Origin: Nonomuraea aurantiaca
Lineage (GTDB): Bacteria; Actinomycetota; Actinomycetes; Streptosporangiales; Streptosporangiaceae
Length of the DNA: 64,000 nucleotides
Assembly (NCBI RefSeq): GCF_020215705.1
Contig: NZ_JAIWNB010000026.1
Location: 1-64,000 of the forward strand
Reading direction: 5' to 3'
A model generated the notes under the pieces. That model was not told where the DNA came from. It ran no database searches and worked only from the letters and a program-made list of their open reading frames with translations. Shown piece by piece: positions 24,286-32,822 of the stretch (position 1 is its first letter; every line of letters begins with the position of its first letter). The position numbers were made by a program, and so were the translations under genes.

Positions 24286-24960
24286 TCTCTCCGAGAGAAC
24301 GGGGCAAAGGGCCGGTACGCGAGGCGACGCGACGCGACGCGACAACCCACTGACGCGGGGAAGGGTAGAGGCGCGCCGGACAGCGACTCTCAGAGGGGGA
24401 TGAGCAACGGTCGGCACGCGACACGAAAGGGCAACCGGCTGCTGCGGCAAGCGGATCTCTCCGGGAGAACGGGCAATGGGCTGGTACGCGACACGAAAGG
24501 GGCAACCGGCTGACGTGGCTAGAGGAGAGGCGCGCCCAGGCCACGGATCTCCGGCAGGGAGCGGGCAGGGCCTGGCACGCCACTCTCCGGCAGGGAGCGG
24601 GCAGGGGCTGGCACGCCACGCGAAAGCAGCAATCGGCTGACGCCGCGAAGGGGAGCAACCCACCGGACAGCGAACCCCCAGACGACGGGCACAGAGCCGG
24701 TAAGCAAGACGAAGCGGCCACCCACCGACGCGGCAAGAGAAGAAACGCCCCCAGGCCACGGATCTCCCCCAGAGAACGGGCAGGGGACGGCACCGCAACA
24801 CGAAGGGGCGACCGGCTGACACGGCAAGGGAAGGCCCCGGCAGCGGATCTCCCCCAGGGAACGGGCGGGGGAGTTGATACGTCACGCGAAAGCAGCAAGC
24901 AGCCGAAAGGTACGAAGCGGCCCGGCAGCGGACCCACGGTCACGGCCAAGCGACGCGACG
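24286..24960. repeat. Seven-unit degenerate minisatellite (about 85-105 bp per unit)
   Basis: The gap between tesB and uvrD2 is filled by about seven diverged copies of one unit. The recurring order is GAGAACGGGCA, GGNACGCNACACGAAAG, GCAACCGGCTGAC, CGGCAAG and CAGCGGATCTCC. Frames are open on the minus strand over much of it because the repeat is GC-rich, but translations are Pro/Arg/Cys-rich and repetitive, with no ribosome binding site, so I treat it as non-coding. Confidence 0.75.
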
Positions 24961-25073
24961 TAACGTCGGTCCGCCAGGGAAGCTGGTAACCGTACCCCTG
25001 GAAGGTCCTCAGCCACGTGCGGCGGTTGGCGCCTTCCCGTGCCAGCCGTACAAAAAAGGTGGGATAAAAAGGC

Positions 25074-27164
25074 TCACGCGCGGCACAGCGCGAGGACGGC
25101 ATCCCCGTAGCGGTCGAGTTTGACGCGGCCGATGCCCGTAATGGAGAGAAGGTCCTGCTCGGTGACCGGCGCGCGTTCGGCGATGGCCTGCAGCGTCACG
25201 TCGGTGAACACCACGTACGGCGGCAGCTTGGCCTCCTTGGCGGTGGCGGCGCGCCACGCCTTGAGCCGCTCCAGCAGCCCCTCGTCGTAATCGGCCGGAC
25301 AGGTGGCGCACCGTCCCAGCTTCTGTTCCGTGGCCGCCACCAGCGTCTTGGCGCACACCCGGCAGCTGACCGTAACGGCGACCGACCGACGCTCACGTGA
25401 AACCGAACCTGAACCGATGCCTGAACCGCGGCCGGAACCGAGACTGGAGCCAGCGCCGACGCCGGCGGCGCGCGCGGGGCGGCCGGTGAGGCCGTCGAGG
25501 AAGCGGGACGGGCGGCGCCCCTTGCGGCCGCCGGGCGCACGGGCCAGGGCCCAGGAGATCGACAGGTGCTCGCGCGCACGCGTCACCCCCACATAGAGCA
25601 GGCGCCGCTCCTCCTCGATCTGCTCCGGCGTCTCCGCGTAGACGATGGGCAGCATCCCGTCCGTGACGCCGACCAGGAAGACCGCGTCCCACTCCAGTCC
25701 CTTGGCGGCGTGCAGGGAGGCCAGGGTGACGCCCTCCACGGGCGGGGCGTGCTGTTCGGAGGCGCGCCGCTCCAGCTCCGCGACGTAGCCGGCGAGGTCG
25801 GCGCCCTCGGCGGCCATGTCCTCGGCCAGGTCGGCCAGCGCCTTGAGGGACTCCCACTTCTCGCGCGCCTTGCCGCCGCCCGGCGCCGTGGGCGTCAGGC
25901 CGACGCCCGCCAGGATGTGGTGGACCTCCGTGGCCAGCGGCTCCTCGGAGGCGGATCTGGCGGCGCCGCGCATCAGTACGACGGCGTGCCGCACTTCGGG
26001 GCGTTCGAAGAAGCGCTCGGCGCCGCGCAGGACGTAGGGGATCTCGGCCTTGGACAGGGCCTCCTCGTAGGCCGCCGACTGGGAGTTGACGCGGAACAGC
26101 ACGGCGATCTCGCGGGACTGTACGCCCTGGTCGAGCAGCTTCCTGATCGCCCTGGCGACTCCGGCGGCCTCGGCGGGCTCGTCGTCGTAGTCGGCGAAGA
26201 CCGGCCGGGGGCCGTCGGGCCGCTGAGCGACGAGTTCGAGGCGGTGCGGGGAGCGGCCCTTGGCGATGACCAGGTTGGCCAGGTTCACCACCTGGGGGGT
26301 GGAACGGTAGTCGCGGACCAGCTTGATCACGGCGGCCTTCGGGTGTTCGACGGCGAAGCCCGTGAGGTAGCGCGGCGAGGCGCCGGTGAAGGAGTAGATG
26401 GTCTGGTTGGGATCGCCGACCACGCACAGGTCGTCGCGACCGCCGAGCCAGGTGTCGAGCAGGAGCTTCTGCAGGGGGTTGACGTCCTGGTACTCGTCGA
26501 CGACGAAGTAGCGGTATTGCTGGCGGATCTGCGCGGCGACCTCCTGGTGCTCGGTCATCACCGCGGCGGTCAGCTCCAGGATCGTCTCGAAGTCGACCAG
26601 GTGCCGCTCGCGCCTGATCCGCTCGTACGCCTCGTAGAGCCGGGCCACCTCTTCGGCGGCCACCGGCGGCGTCCTGGAGGACTTGGCGGCGGCCGCGGCG
26701 TAGTCTTCGGGGCCGACCTGGGTGACCTTGGCCCACTCGACCTCCGCCGCGATGTCCCGCAGCTCGGACCGATCAGGATTTTTCCGGATCTGGCGGCAGG
26801 CTTCGATCAGGATCGGCAGCTTGGATTCGATCACCGAGGGCGCTTCACCGCCGATGACCCGCGGCCAGAAGTAGGTGAGCTGCCGCAGCGCCGCCGCATG
26901 GAACGTGCGCGCCTGCACCCCCGGCGCCCCCAGCGCCCGCAGCCGCTGCCGGAGCTCCCCCGCCGCCCGTGTGGTGAACGTCACCGCCAGCACGCTGGAT
27001 GCGTCGACCACTCCGCTGCGCACGGCGTGGGCGATCCTGTGGGTGATCGCCCGGGTCTTACCCGTGCCCGCACCTGCCAGAACGCACACCGGACCACGCA
27101 CGGCCTCGGCCACCTCGCGCTGCTCCGGGTCGAGGCCGGACAGGACATCGTCCACATTGGTCAC
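25074..27164 (-). CDS. uvrD2: UvrD2-type ATP-dependent DNA helicase with HRDC domain
   Basis: A 696-residue SF1A helicase. Walker A is GAGTGKTRAIT, motif Ic includes ARTFHAAALRQL, Walker B is FVVDEYQDVNPLQ, motif III is VVGDPNQTIYSFTGA, and motifs V and VI are LHAAKGLEWD and LLYVGVTRAREHL. A Gly/Ser linker near residue 575 leads to the tetracysteine motif CRVC...CATC and a C-terminal HRDC domain, the layout of mycobacterial UvrD2 (Rv3198c). It unwinds 3'-tailed DNA. It is divergent from the esterase gene; upstream of its 3' end lies the minisatellite. Confidence 0.95.
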   Translation of the reverse strand: MTNVDDVLSGLDPEQREVAEAVRGPVCVLAGAGTGKTRAITHRIAHAVRSGVVDASSVLAVTFTTRAAGELRQRLRALGAPGVQARTFHAAALRQLTYFWPRVIGGEAPSVIESKLPILIEACRQIRKNPDRSELRDIAAEVEWAKVTQVGPEDYAAAAAKSSRTPPVAAEEVARLYEAYERIRRERHLVDFETILELTAAVMTEHQEVAAQIRQQYRYFVVDEYQDVNPLQKLLLDTWLGGRDDLCVVGDPNQTIYSFTGASPRYLTGFAVEHPKAAVIKLVRDYRSTPQVVNLANLVIAKGRSPHRLELVAQRPDGPRPVFADYDDEPAEAAGVARAIRKLLDQGVQSREIAVLFRVNSQSAAYEEALSKAEIPYVLRGAERFFERPEVRHAVVLMRGAARSASEEPLATEVHHILAGVGLTPTAPGGGKAREKWESLKALADLAEDMAAEGADLAGYVAELERRASEQHAPPVEGVTLASLHAAKGLEWDAVFLVGVTDGMLPIVYAETPEQIEEERRLLYVGVTRAREHLSISWALARAPGGRKGRRPSRFLDGLTGRPARAAGVGAGSSLGSGRGSGIGSGSVSRERRSVAVTVSCRVCAKTLVAATEQKLGRCATCPADYDEGLLERLKAWRAATAKEAKLPPYVVFTDVTLQAIAERAPVTEQDLLSITGIGRVKLDRYGDAVLALCRA

Positions 27165-27307
27165 CTGTCAATCCTCCCAGCCAGTGGCGGTGAAGGGCTC
27201 CATTCTGGCAACATGCCGCCCGTCGTCCGAATCGTGCCGAGATGCAAAGAACCGGTCACTTCCCCCACAATGGGGCCCGACCATCTGCATGGGGGAAAGG
27301 GCAGGCC

Positions 27308-28210
27308 GTGCGAACTGCGGTGCTCGTGAGCGTTCTCGCGCTCGCTGCCGTCACGTTGACACCGATGTCGGCGCAGGCGACGAAGGACCCGACACCGAGC
27401 CCCGTGTCGACCACGTCTCCCGACCCGTACGGGCTCAGCGGTTTATCCACCGAGACCGTCTCGTACGGCTCCCGCCGCCACCAGGACCTCGACGTCTGGT
27501 GGACCTCGGACGGCACCAAGCGACCCGGCGTCTTCCTGATCCACGGCGGCTGGTGGTCCAGCGGCGACAAGAAGCAGATGACCGAGATCGCCCGTAGTTA
27601 CGCTGATCTCGGCTACACGGTCTTCAACATCAACTACCGGCTCTCCGGCGAGGCGGCGTGGCCCGCGCAGCGGATCGACGCGCTGGCCTCGATCGCCCTG
27701 GCGCGCAAGCACGCCGAGCGCTGGTCGTTCGACCCGAACAACTACGTCGTGGTGGGCTTCTCGGCGGGCGGGCACATCGCCGCGGCGGTCGGTACGTACG
27801 GCGACGGGCAGCGGGGGCTCAAGGGCGTGGTCGGGCTCTCGCCGATCATCTCGCCACTGCGCGCGTACGCCGACGGCGCGACCTCCACGGACCCGTACAA
27901 GCGCAAGCTGCGGGCCTCGGCGATCAAGCTGGCCGGCGGCTGCCTGCCCAGGGGCAAGTGCTCGCGCGTCTGGGCCAGCATGGAGGTGGCCTGGCACGCC
28001 AGCCACAACGACGCGCCGGTGCTGACCGTGCACTCCACGGACGAGTTCGTGCCGCCGGCGCAGAGCCAGCTGCTCAAGGAGATGCTCGGCCAGGTAGGGG
28101 TGCCTGTGACGATCTTCACCGCGCCCGGCGTCGCGCACAGCGCGCCTCTCTACCGCGAGATGGGTGTGGCCGAGCGGGTGCAGCAGTGGATCGCCGATCG
28201 CATCGGCTAG
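27308..28210 (+). CDS. Secreted alpha/beta-hydrolase (BD-FAE/esterase-lipase type)
   Basis: A 300-residue exported enzyme. A signal peptide (RTAVLVSVLALAAVTLTPMS, cleavage after AQA) is followed by a PT-rich linker. The hydrolase core has the oxyanion loop FLIHGGWW, the nucleophile elbow GFSAGGH, an acidic residue in HSTDEFVPP and the catalytic His in GVAHSAPLY. It is of the HSL/carboxylesterase type; the substrate is unknown. The GTG at 27308 has AAAGGG upstream and begins the signal peptide. The last codons are duplicated past the stop (28196-28227). Confidence 0.87.
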   Translation: MRTAVLVSVLALAAVTLTPMSAQATKDPTPSPVSTTSPDPYGLSGLSTETVSYGSRRHQDLDVWWTSDGTKRPGVFLIHGGWWSSGDKKQMTEIARSYADLGYTVFNINYRLSGEAAWPAQRIDALASIALARKHAERWSFDPNNYVVVGFSAGGHIAAAVGTYGDGQRGLKGVVGLSPIISPLRAYADGATSTDPYKRKLRASAIKLAGGCLPRGKCSRVWASMEVAWHASHNDAPVLTVHSTDEFVPPAQSQLLKEMLGQVGVPVTIFTAPGVAHSAPLYREMGVAERVQQWIADRIG

Positions 28211-28227
28211 GGATCGCATCGGCTGGG
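28196..28227. repeat. 16-bp tandem duplication spanning a stop codon
   Basis: GATCGCATCGGCTAGG (28196-28211) is repeated as GATCGCATCGGCTGGG (28212-28227). The first copy contains the TAG stop of the esterase gene. In the second the stop is mutated to TGG, but it lies beyond the stop and is untranslated. Confidence 0.85.
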
Positions 28228-28291
28228 GATTACCTGAGGCGTCCAGGTTGTTGCACCGACCGCCTGCATTACGCCTCGAAGGGATGTCCAC

Positions 28292-28540
28292 ATGGCGCTC
28301 ACGGTCTACAGCACCACCTGGTGCGGTCCCTGCAAGCGACTCAAGTCGCAGCTCACCCGTGAGGGGATCAGCTTCGACGAGATCGACATCGAGCGGAACC
28401 CCGATGCCGCCGAGTTCGTGATGAGCGTCAACAACGGCAACCAAGTGGTGCCCACCGTGGTGATCGAGACGCCTGCGGGACGGGTGGTCCGCACCAACCC
28501 GTCGGCTCGCGAGGTGAAGGCGCTTCTTCAGGCGGCCTGA
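28292..28540 (+). CDS. mrx1: Mycoredoxin-type glutaredoxin (Mrx1)
   Basis: An 82-residue glutaredoxin-fold protein, YSTTWCGPCKRL, with a CGPC active site, and the cis-Pro in VVPTVVIET. Orthologous by position to Rv3198A, which reduces mycothiol-mixed disulfides with a CGYC site; here the third residue is Pro, as in thioredoxins. It sits between uvrD2/esterase and nudC as in mycobacteria. AAGGGATG precedes the ATG. Two hairpins follow. Confidence 0.9.
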   Translation: MALTVYSTTWCGPCKRLKSQLTREGISFDEIDIERNPDAAEFVMSVNNGNQVVPTVVIETPAGRVVRTNPSAREVKALLQAA

Positions 28541-28552
28541 GGTTTTAACGGG

Positions 28553-28584
28553 GCTCGGGCCCCGGCGGTGGCCAGAGCCCGAGC
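28553..28584 (+). terminator. Hairpin after mycoredoxin
   Basis: GCTCGGGC (28553-28560) pairs with GCCCGAGC (28577-28584) across a GC-rich loop, 12 nt past the mycoredoxin stop. Confidence 0.6.
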
Positions 28585-28606
28585 AAAGTGGTTAGCATGG
28601 TCATGA

Positions 28607-28635
28607 GGACCTGGGTGCTATTTTCACCCAGGTCC
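28607..28635. terminator. Bidirectional hairpin terminator
   Basis: GGACCTGGGTG (28607-28617) pairs perfectly with CACCCAGGTCC (28625-28635) around a T-rich loop, followed by CCTTTAGTT on the plus strand. It lies between the convergent mycoredoxin and coiled-coil genes. Confidence 0.75.
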
Positions 28636-28638
28636 CCT

Positions 28639-29022
28639 TTAGTTCAGGTGGTTGTCGATCTTGTGCTCCAGGCGCACCATCTCGGCCTTGAGCTCGGTTC
28701 GGACGTCGTGAATCTCGGTCTTGAGCTCGGTTCGGACCTCGTGAATCTCGGTCTTGAGCTCGGTTCGGACCTCATGGATGTCGGCCTTGAGCTCGGTCCG
28801 GACCTCATGGATGTCGGCCTTGAGCTCGGATCGCAAGTCCATGATGTCGCCCTTGAGCTCCACCACCGCGTTGGTGATGGCACCCGTGACCGCTTCGATG
28901 ATGCGGCCCTCCGAGGCCCTGACCTTGTCGTCTATCCACACCTCCGTGGCGGCGATTTGGATGGCCAGCTTCTGCCGTTCGAGTTCCAGGATCTGCTGGA
29001 TGTGGGTCTCTTGCATGGCCAT
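28639..29022 (-). CDS. Hendecad-repeat coiled-coil protein
   Basis: A 127-residue protein with no cysteine, no signal peptide and no hydrophobic segment. The N-terminal 60 residues are helical (QILELERQKLAIQIAATEVW). The rest is five 11-residue repeats of the type ELKADIHEVRT, an 11/3 (hendecad) periodicity that gives a near-straight, right-handed coiled coil and an oligomeric rod. GAAAGG sits 8 nt before the ATG at 29022; an ATG at 29028 is too close. Function unknown; DUF1640- and apolipoprotein-like repeats have a similar pattern. Convergent with mycoredoxin. Confidence 0.75.
   Translation of the reverse strand: MAMQETHIQQILELERQKLAIQIAATEVWIDDKVRASEGRIIEAVTGAITNAVVELKGDIMDLRSELKADIHEVRTELKADIHEVRTELKTEIHEVRTELKTEIHDVRTELKAEMVRLEHKIDNHLN
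28687..28862 (-). repeat. Five 33-bp tandem repeats in the coiled-coil gene
   Basis: Units begin CTTGAGCTCGG at 28687, 28720, 28753, 28786, 28819 and (partial) 28852. Adjacent units differ by a few bases, so the array has expanded recently while keeping the 11-codon period. Confidence 0.9.
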
Positions 29023-29078
29023 GAGCATAGCCTTTCGTTACCGAAGGTGTCTTCGAATCTACGCTAAGTGACCGTCGC

Positions 29079-30083
29079 TTACCAGTCCCCTGAAAGCGGT
29101 CCGCCGTACCAGGTCTCGATGAGGCGGCGGGCGATCGAGACCGGTGGCGGCAGGCGGACCTCGCCCGACTGCAGCGACTCCACCAGTTCCTCGCGGGAGA
29201 ACCAGCGGGCCTCGGCGATCTCCTCCGCGTCGGGGATGAGGGTCGTCGTGGTGGCGTGGGCGAAGAAGCCGAGCATCAGGCTGCGCGGGAACGGCCACGG
29301 CTGGCTGCCGAGGTAGCGGGGATCGACGACGGTGACACCCACCTCCTCGGCCACCTCGCGGATCACGGCGTGCTCCAGCGACTCCCCCGGCTCCACGAAC
29401 CCGGCCAGGATCGACAGCCGCCCCTCCGGCCACTGCGGGCCGCGGGCCAGCAGGCAGCGGTCGTCATCATCGCGGATGAGCATGATCACCGCCGGGTCCA
29501 CGCGCGGGAAGTGCTGGCTGGAGTCACGCGGGCAGACCCGGATGTGGCCGCCCGCCTGCACGTCGGTACGGCTGCCGCAGCGCGGGCAGAACTCGTGCGT
29601 CGAGTGCCAGGCCTCCAGCGCCACCGCGTAGACCAGCATCCCCGCGTCGCGATCGCCCAGCAGGCCGCCCACCTGGCGCAGGCCCGCGACGACCAGCTCT
29701 CCCTCGGCCGTCTCGCGCAGGCTCATCGGCATCGTGACGCGGCCGTTGACGTCGCCGGCCCGCGAGCCGGGCAGCGGCGCGGCGACCGCGAAGTAGGCGG
29801 TACCGTCCTCGACCCCCAGCAGGTAGCGCTCGCCCGGCGGCGCCTCCGATGGTGAGTAGAGGACCGCGTGCACCTCGTCGCCGGCGCGCTTGACCAGCGT
29901 CCGGCCGTCGTCGATCACCAATACCTTGGTCGCCGGATCCGCCCAGGCGCGCTCCAGCCAAGCGGCGTTCGCCCGCAGCGCGGACGACCTGTCGATGGTG
30001 CCGCGCGCGAGGAGCAGCGGTCCGATGAGTTGCTCTTCCGCCCTCGTCTGCACGGGCCCCACCCTTCCCAAATCCCATGTCAT
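29079..30083 (-). CDS. nudC: NAD(+)/NADH pyrophosphatase NudC
   Basis: A 334-residue NudC-type NUDIX enzyme. It has a zinc ribbon (FCPRCGSRT...VCPRDSSQHFPRVDP), the NUDIX box GFVEPGESLEHAVIREVAEE and the NADH-specificity motif SQPWPFPRSLMLGF. It hydrolyses NADH to NMNH and AMP and can decap NAD-RNA. The metal-binding third cysteine is VCPRD as in actinobacterial forms. Orthologous by position to Rv3199c. Divergent from the siderophore operon. Confidence 0.95.
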   Translation of the reverse strand: MTWDLGRVGPVQTRAEEQLIGPLLLARGTIDRSSALRANAAWLERAWADPATKVLVIDDGRTLVKRAGDEVHAVLYSPSEAPPGERYLLGVEDGTAYFAVAAPLPGSRAGDVNGRVTMPMSLRETAEGELVVAGLRQVGGLLGDRDAGMLVYAVALEAWHSTHEFCPRCGSRTDVQAGGHIRVCPRDSSQHFPRVDPAVIMLIRDDDDRCLLARGPQWPEGRLSILAGFVEPGESLEHAVIREVAEEVGVTVVDPRYLGSQPWPFPRSLMLGFFAHATTTTLIPDAEEIAEARWFSREELVESLQSGEVRLPPPVSIARRLIETWYGGPLSGDW

Positions 30084-30150
30084 CCTATGACCGCCGCCGA
30101 ATGCGGGGTCTTGTATCCGGGATGATCTCTCAACGGCTAGGATCAGCGAG

Positions 30151-30169
30151 TTAGGTTAGGCTTACCTGA
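30151..30169 (+). promoter_or_regulatory. Iron box (IdeR/DmdR1-type operator) upstream of the siderophore operon
   Basis: TTAGGTTAGGCTTACCTGA matches the actinobacterial DtxR/IdeR consensus TTAGGTTAGGCTCACCTAA at 17 of 19 positions. It lies 20 bp upstream of the first siderophore gene, where a bound repressor would block transcription when iron is plentiful. Confidence 0.85.
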
Positions 30170-30189
30170 TTCTCCGGGGGTATATCGCG

Positions 30190-31329
30190 TTGCGGCTCTA
30201 CCTGACCGCGCTCAAACCCACCCATTCGGTGACCGATGGGTTCCTGCCCGCCGCCGAGGCTCTGGGCTGTCATGTGACGATTCTCACTGACCAGCCGGAG
30301 CGGCATCCCGGTGCCGTCGGGTGCGACGTACGGGATCCGCGGGCGGTGATCGACGCGATCGAGCAGCTCGGCCGGCCGGACGCGATCTTCTCCAACTCCG
30401 ACCACCTGCAGGCGGAGACCGCGCTGGCGGCGGCCTATTTCGGGCTGCCCGGCAAGGACTGGCGGGCCTGCCTGGCGGCCAAGAACAAGTTCCTGATGCG
30501 TCGCCGGCTCGCCGAGGCGGGGGTCGAGCGGGTCTCGTCCGTACGGCTGGCGCCCGGCGACCCCGTGCCCGACGACCTGCCGTACCCGCTGGTCGTCAAG
30601 CCGCGCGAGGGGGTCGCGAGCGAGGACGTGCTGCTGGTCGAGCGGGACCTGGCCGCAGCGGTGGCGGCGGTCAGGAAGCGGCGGCCCGGCGAGGCGCTGG
30701 TCGTGGAGGAGTACCTGGAGGGACCGCTGCGCACCCTGGAGACCCTCGGGGACGCCGAGGGGGTACGGGTGCTCGGCGGATTCCGTACGACGCTCGGGCC
30801 GTTGCCGCACTTCGTCGAGGAGCGGCTGGACTGGGCGCCGCCCGATGGCGCCCGTGAGCACGTTCTGGGCGCGTTGGCGGCGCTCGGGGTGGGGTTCGGC
30901 GCCTGCCACACCGAATACATCGTCACCCCGGCCGGGCCGCGCATCGTCGAGGTGAACTATCGGGTGATCGGCGACCACTGCGACTTCCTGCTGGCCGACG
31001 TGCTCGGAGTGCCGGTGTTCGAGTGGATCTTGCGGGTGCATCTGGGTGAGACGGTGCCTGAGGTACCGGATACGTCCAGGTACGGCAGCGCGGTCAGCCT
31101 GGTCGCCGACCGGTCGGGGACGATCACGGCGGCGCCGGGGATGGAGGAGGTCGTCTCCCATGGCGTGCGGCTGTGGCACCGGCCGCTTCGGGCGGTGGGT
31201 GATGTCGTCGAGCAGACCCATACGAACCGCGACTATCTCGGCGTCATCCGGGCGGTCGGTCCGGACCGGGCACGGGTGGACGCGGCCATCGAGGGCTTCC
31301 GGGCGGCCCAGCCGTGGACGGTGGGATGA
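30190..31329 (+). CDS. ATP-grasp ligase, siderophore operon (PvsA-like)
   Basis: A 379-residue ATP-grasp protein. The nucleotide-binding lysines are in AKNKFLMRRRL and PLVVKPREGVASEDV, and the Mg-binding residues in HTEYIVTPAGPRIVEVNYR. As first gene of a NIS operon with two IucA/IucC synthetases and a PLP decarboxylase, it matches the PvsA ligase of vibrioferrin biosynthesis, which joins an amino acid to a carboxylate; the substrate here is inferred only. It starts with TTG at 30190, just after an iron box. The next gene overlaps by 4 nt. Confidence 0.87.
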   Translation: MRLYLTALKPTHSVTDGFLPAAEALGCHVTILTDQPERHPGAVGCDVRDPRAVIDAIEQLGRPDAIFSNSDHLQAETALAAAYFGLPGKDWRACLAAKNKFLMRRRLAEAGVERVSSVRLAPGDPVPDDLPYPLVVKPREGVASEDVLLVERDLAAAVAAVRKRRPGEALVVEEYLEGPLRTLETLGDAEGVRVLGGFRTTLGPLPHFVEERLDWAPPDGAREHVLGALAALGVGFGACHTEYIVTPAGPRIVEVNYRVIGDHCDFLLADVLGVPVFEWILRVHLGETVPEVPDTSRYGSAVSLVADRSGTITAAPGMEEVVSHGVRLWHRPLRAVGDVVEQTHTNRDYLGVIRAVGPDRARVDAAIEGFRAAQPWTVG

Positions 31330-32822
31330 GCTCGCGCGAGGCGTACCTGGCCGCGCGGGTGCTGGACGCGTTGCTGCGCGAGGACTACGGCGGGCTGTCG
31401 GCGCGGGTGGCCAGGAGCCGTGACGGCGTGGAGCTGGAGCTGGCCGGCGGGCGCCGCGTACGGCTGGTGCCCGGGATGCTGTTCCAGGACTTCGTGGTCG
31501 GTCCCGACGAGCGACTGGGGCTGGCGGAGGTGCTCGGCACGCTGGCCGAGGTGGCCGATCCGGCCGACGCGCAGGGGGTGGCGGCGTTCGCCGAGGAGTG
31601 CGCGCAGGCGCTGGCGGCGCTGGAGCTGCACGACGTGCACAGAGCCGAGGTGCTCGCCCGGCGGCCGTCCTATGAGTCGCTGGCGGCGTTCGTCGACCAT
31701 CCGGTTTATCCGACCTCCCGGGCGCGGCTGGGCGTGCCCGCCGCCGCGCTGCCCGCTTACGCGCCCGAGTTCGCGCCGTCGTTCGAGCTGCGCTGGGCGG
31801 CCGTGCCGCGCCGCCTGCTGGCGCCGGGCTCCACCACCGTGCGGACGCCGTTTCAGACCCACCCGCACGCGACCAACGAGGTGCGGGCCGACGAGGTGCT
31901 GTTTCCGGTCCATCCGCTCACCGTCGACGAGGTACGGAAGATCGACGGGGTGCGGCTGCTCGGCGAGCCGTGGCTGACCGTACGGCCCACGCTGTCGATG
32001 CGGACCGTGGAACTCGACGAGCGCACCCACCTCAAGCTGCCCCTGCCCGCCAGCACCCTCGGGGTCCGGAACCGGCGGTCGATCAAGCCCGGCACCCTGC
32101 ACGACGGCGCCAGGGCCGAGCTGCTGCTGCGCCGCCTGGCCGACCCTGACGTGCTGGTCGCCGACGAGCAGACCTACGCGCACGCCGGGCACGAGTATCT
32201 CGCCTGGATGGTTCGGCGGCTGCCGGAGGGCCGGGTGGTGCCGGTCGCGGCGCTCAACGCCCCCGGTGTGCTCCAGGAGGTGGGCGACGTGCTGCCCGGC
32301 TATCTGCGCCTCCTGCTGCGGTGGAACGTACGGCTGTTCGTACGCTACGGCGTGGCGCTGGAGGCCCATCAGCAGAATCTGTCGCTGGTGTTCCAGGACG
32401 GGCGGATGAAGCTGCTGGTCAAGGACAACGACGGGCTGCTGGCGTCCCCTTCGAGGCTCGCCGCGGCGGGCGTCGAGATGCCCGCGTTCGCCGACGAGCG
32501 GATGCTCACGGACGATCCGCACGCTCTGGCCGACGTGTTCGTGACCATCACGTTGCACCTGGCGGCGGCGGCCATCGTGTTCGGGGCCCTGCCGCCCGAC
32601 CGGGCCGCCGCCCTGCTGCGCGACACGCTGGCCGAGGCGCTGGACGAGTACGGCGACGACCCGATGGCCCGGCTCCTGCGGGCCAGGACGCTCGACGCGG
32701 CCAGGCTCACCGGCAAGTCGATGATCACCGCGGGGACTCTCGTGGCCAAGGAACGCTCCGGGGCGCGGGACATCAACAAGTTCTACGGCACCAGCGGGCC
32801 CAACTATCTGAGGAGAGCTTGA
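31326..32822 (+). CDS. IucA/IucC-family NIS synthetase 1
   Basis: A 498-residue NRPS-independent siderophore synthetase. It carries HPHATNEVRADEVLFPVHPL, then PTLSMRTVEL, LPLPASTLGVRNRRSIKPGT, and the catalytic core RLFVRYGVALEAHQQNLSL with VKDNDG. It is shorter than the usual 580-600 residues, and the C-terminal FhuF-like part is brief. It activates a carboxylate (probably citrate or a derivative) as adenylate and couples it to an amine or alcohol. ATG at 31326 overlaps the ATP-grasp stop (ATGA). Coupled translation with the flanking genes. Confidence 0.92.
   Translation: MSSREAYLAARVLDALLREDYGGLSARVARSRDGVELELAGGRRVRLVPGMLFQDFVVGPDERLGLAEVLGTLAEVADPADAQGVAAFAEECAQALAALELHDVHRAEVLARRPSYESLAAFVDHPVYPTSRARLGVPAAALPAYAPEFAPSFELRWAAVPRRLLAPGSTTVRTPFQTHPHATNEVRADEVLFPVHPLTVDEVRKIDGVRLLGEPWLTVRPTLSMRTVELDERTHLKLPLPASTLGVRNRRSIKPGTLHDGARAELLLRRLADPDVLVADEQTYAHAGHEYLAWMVRRLPEGRVVPVAALNAPGVLQEVGDVLPGYLRLLLRWNVRLFVRYGVALEAHQQNLSLVFQDGRMKLLVKDNDGLLASPSRLAAAGVEMPAFADERMLTDDPHALADVFVTITLHLAAAAIVFGALPPDRAAALLRDTLAEALDEYGDDPMARLLRARTLDAARLTGKSMITAGTLVAKERSGARDINKFYGTSGPNYLRRA

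Noticed and set aside
24172..25073. Overlapping minus-strand frames in the tesB-uvrD2 gap
   Set aside because: Translations are repeats of Pro/Arg/Cys-rich blocks following the minisatellite unit, with no ribosome binding site.
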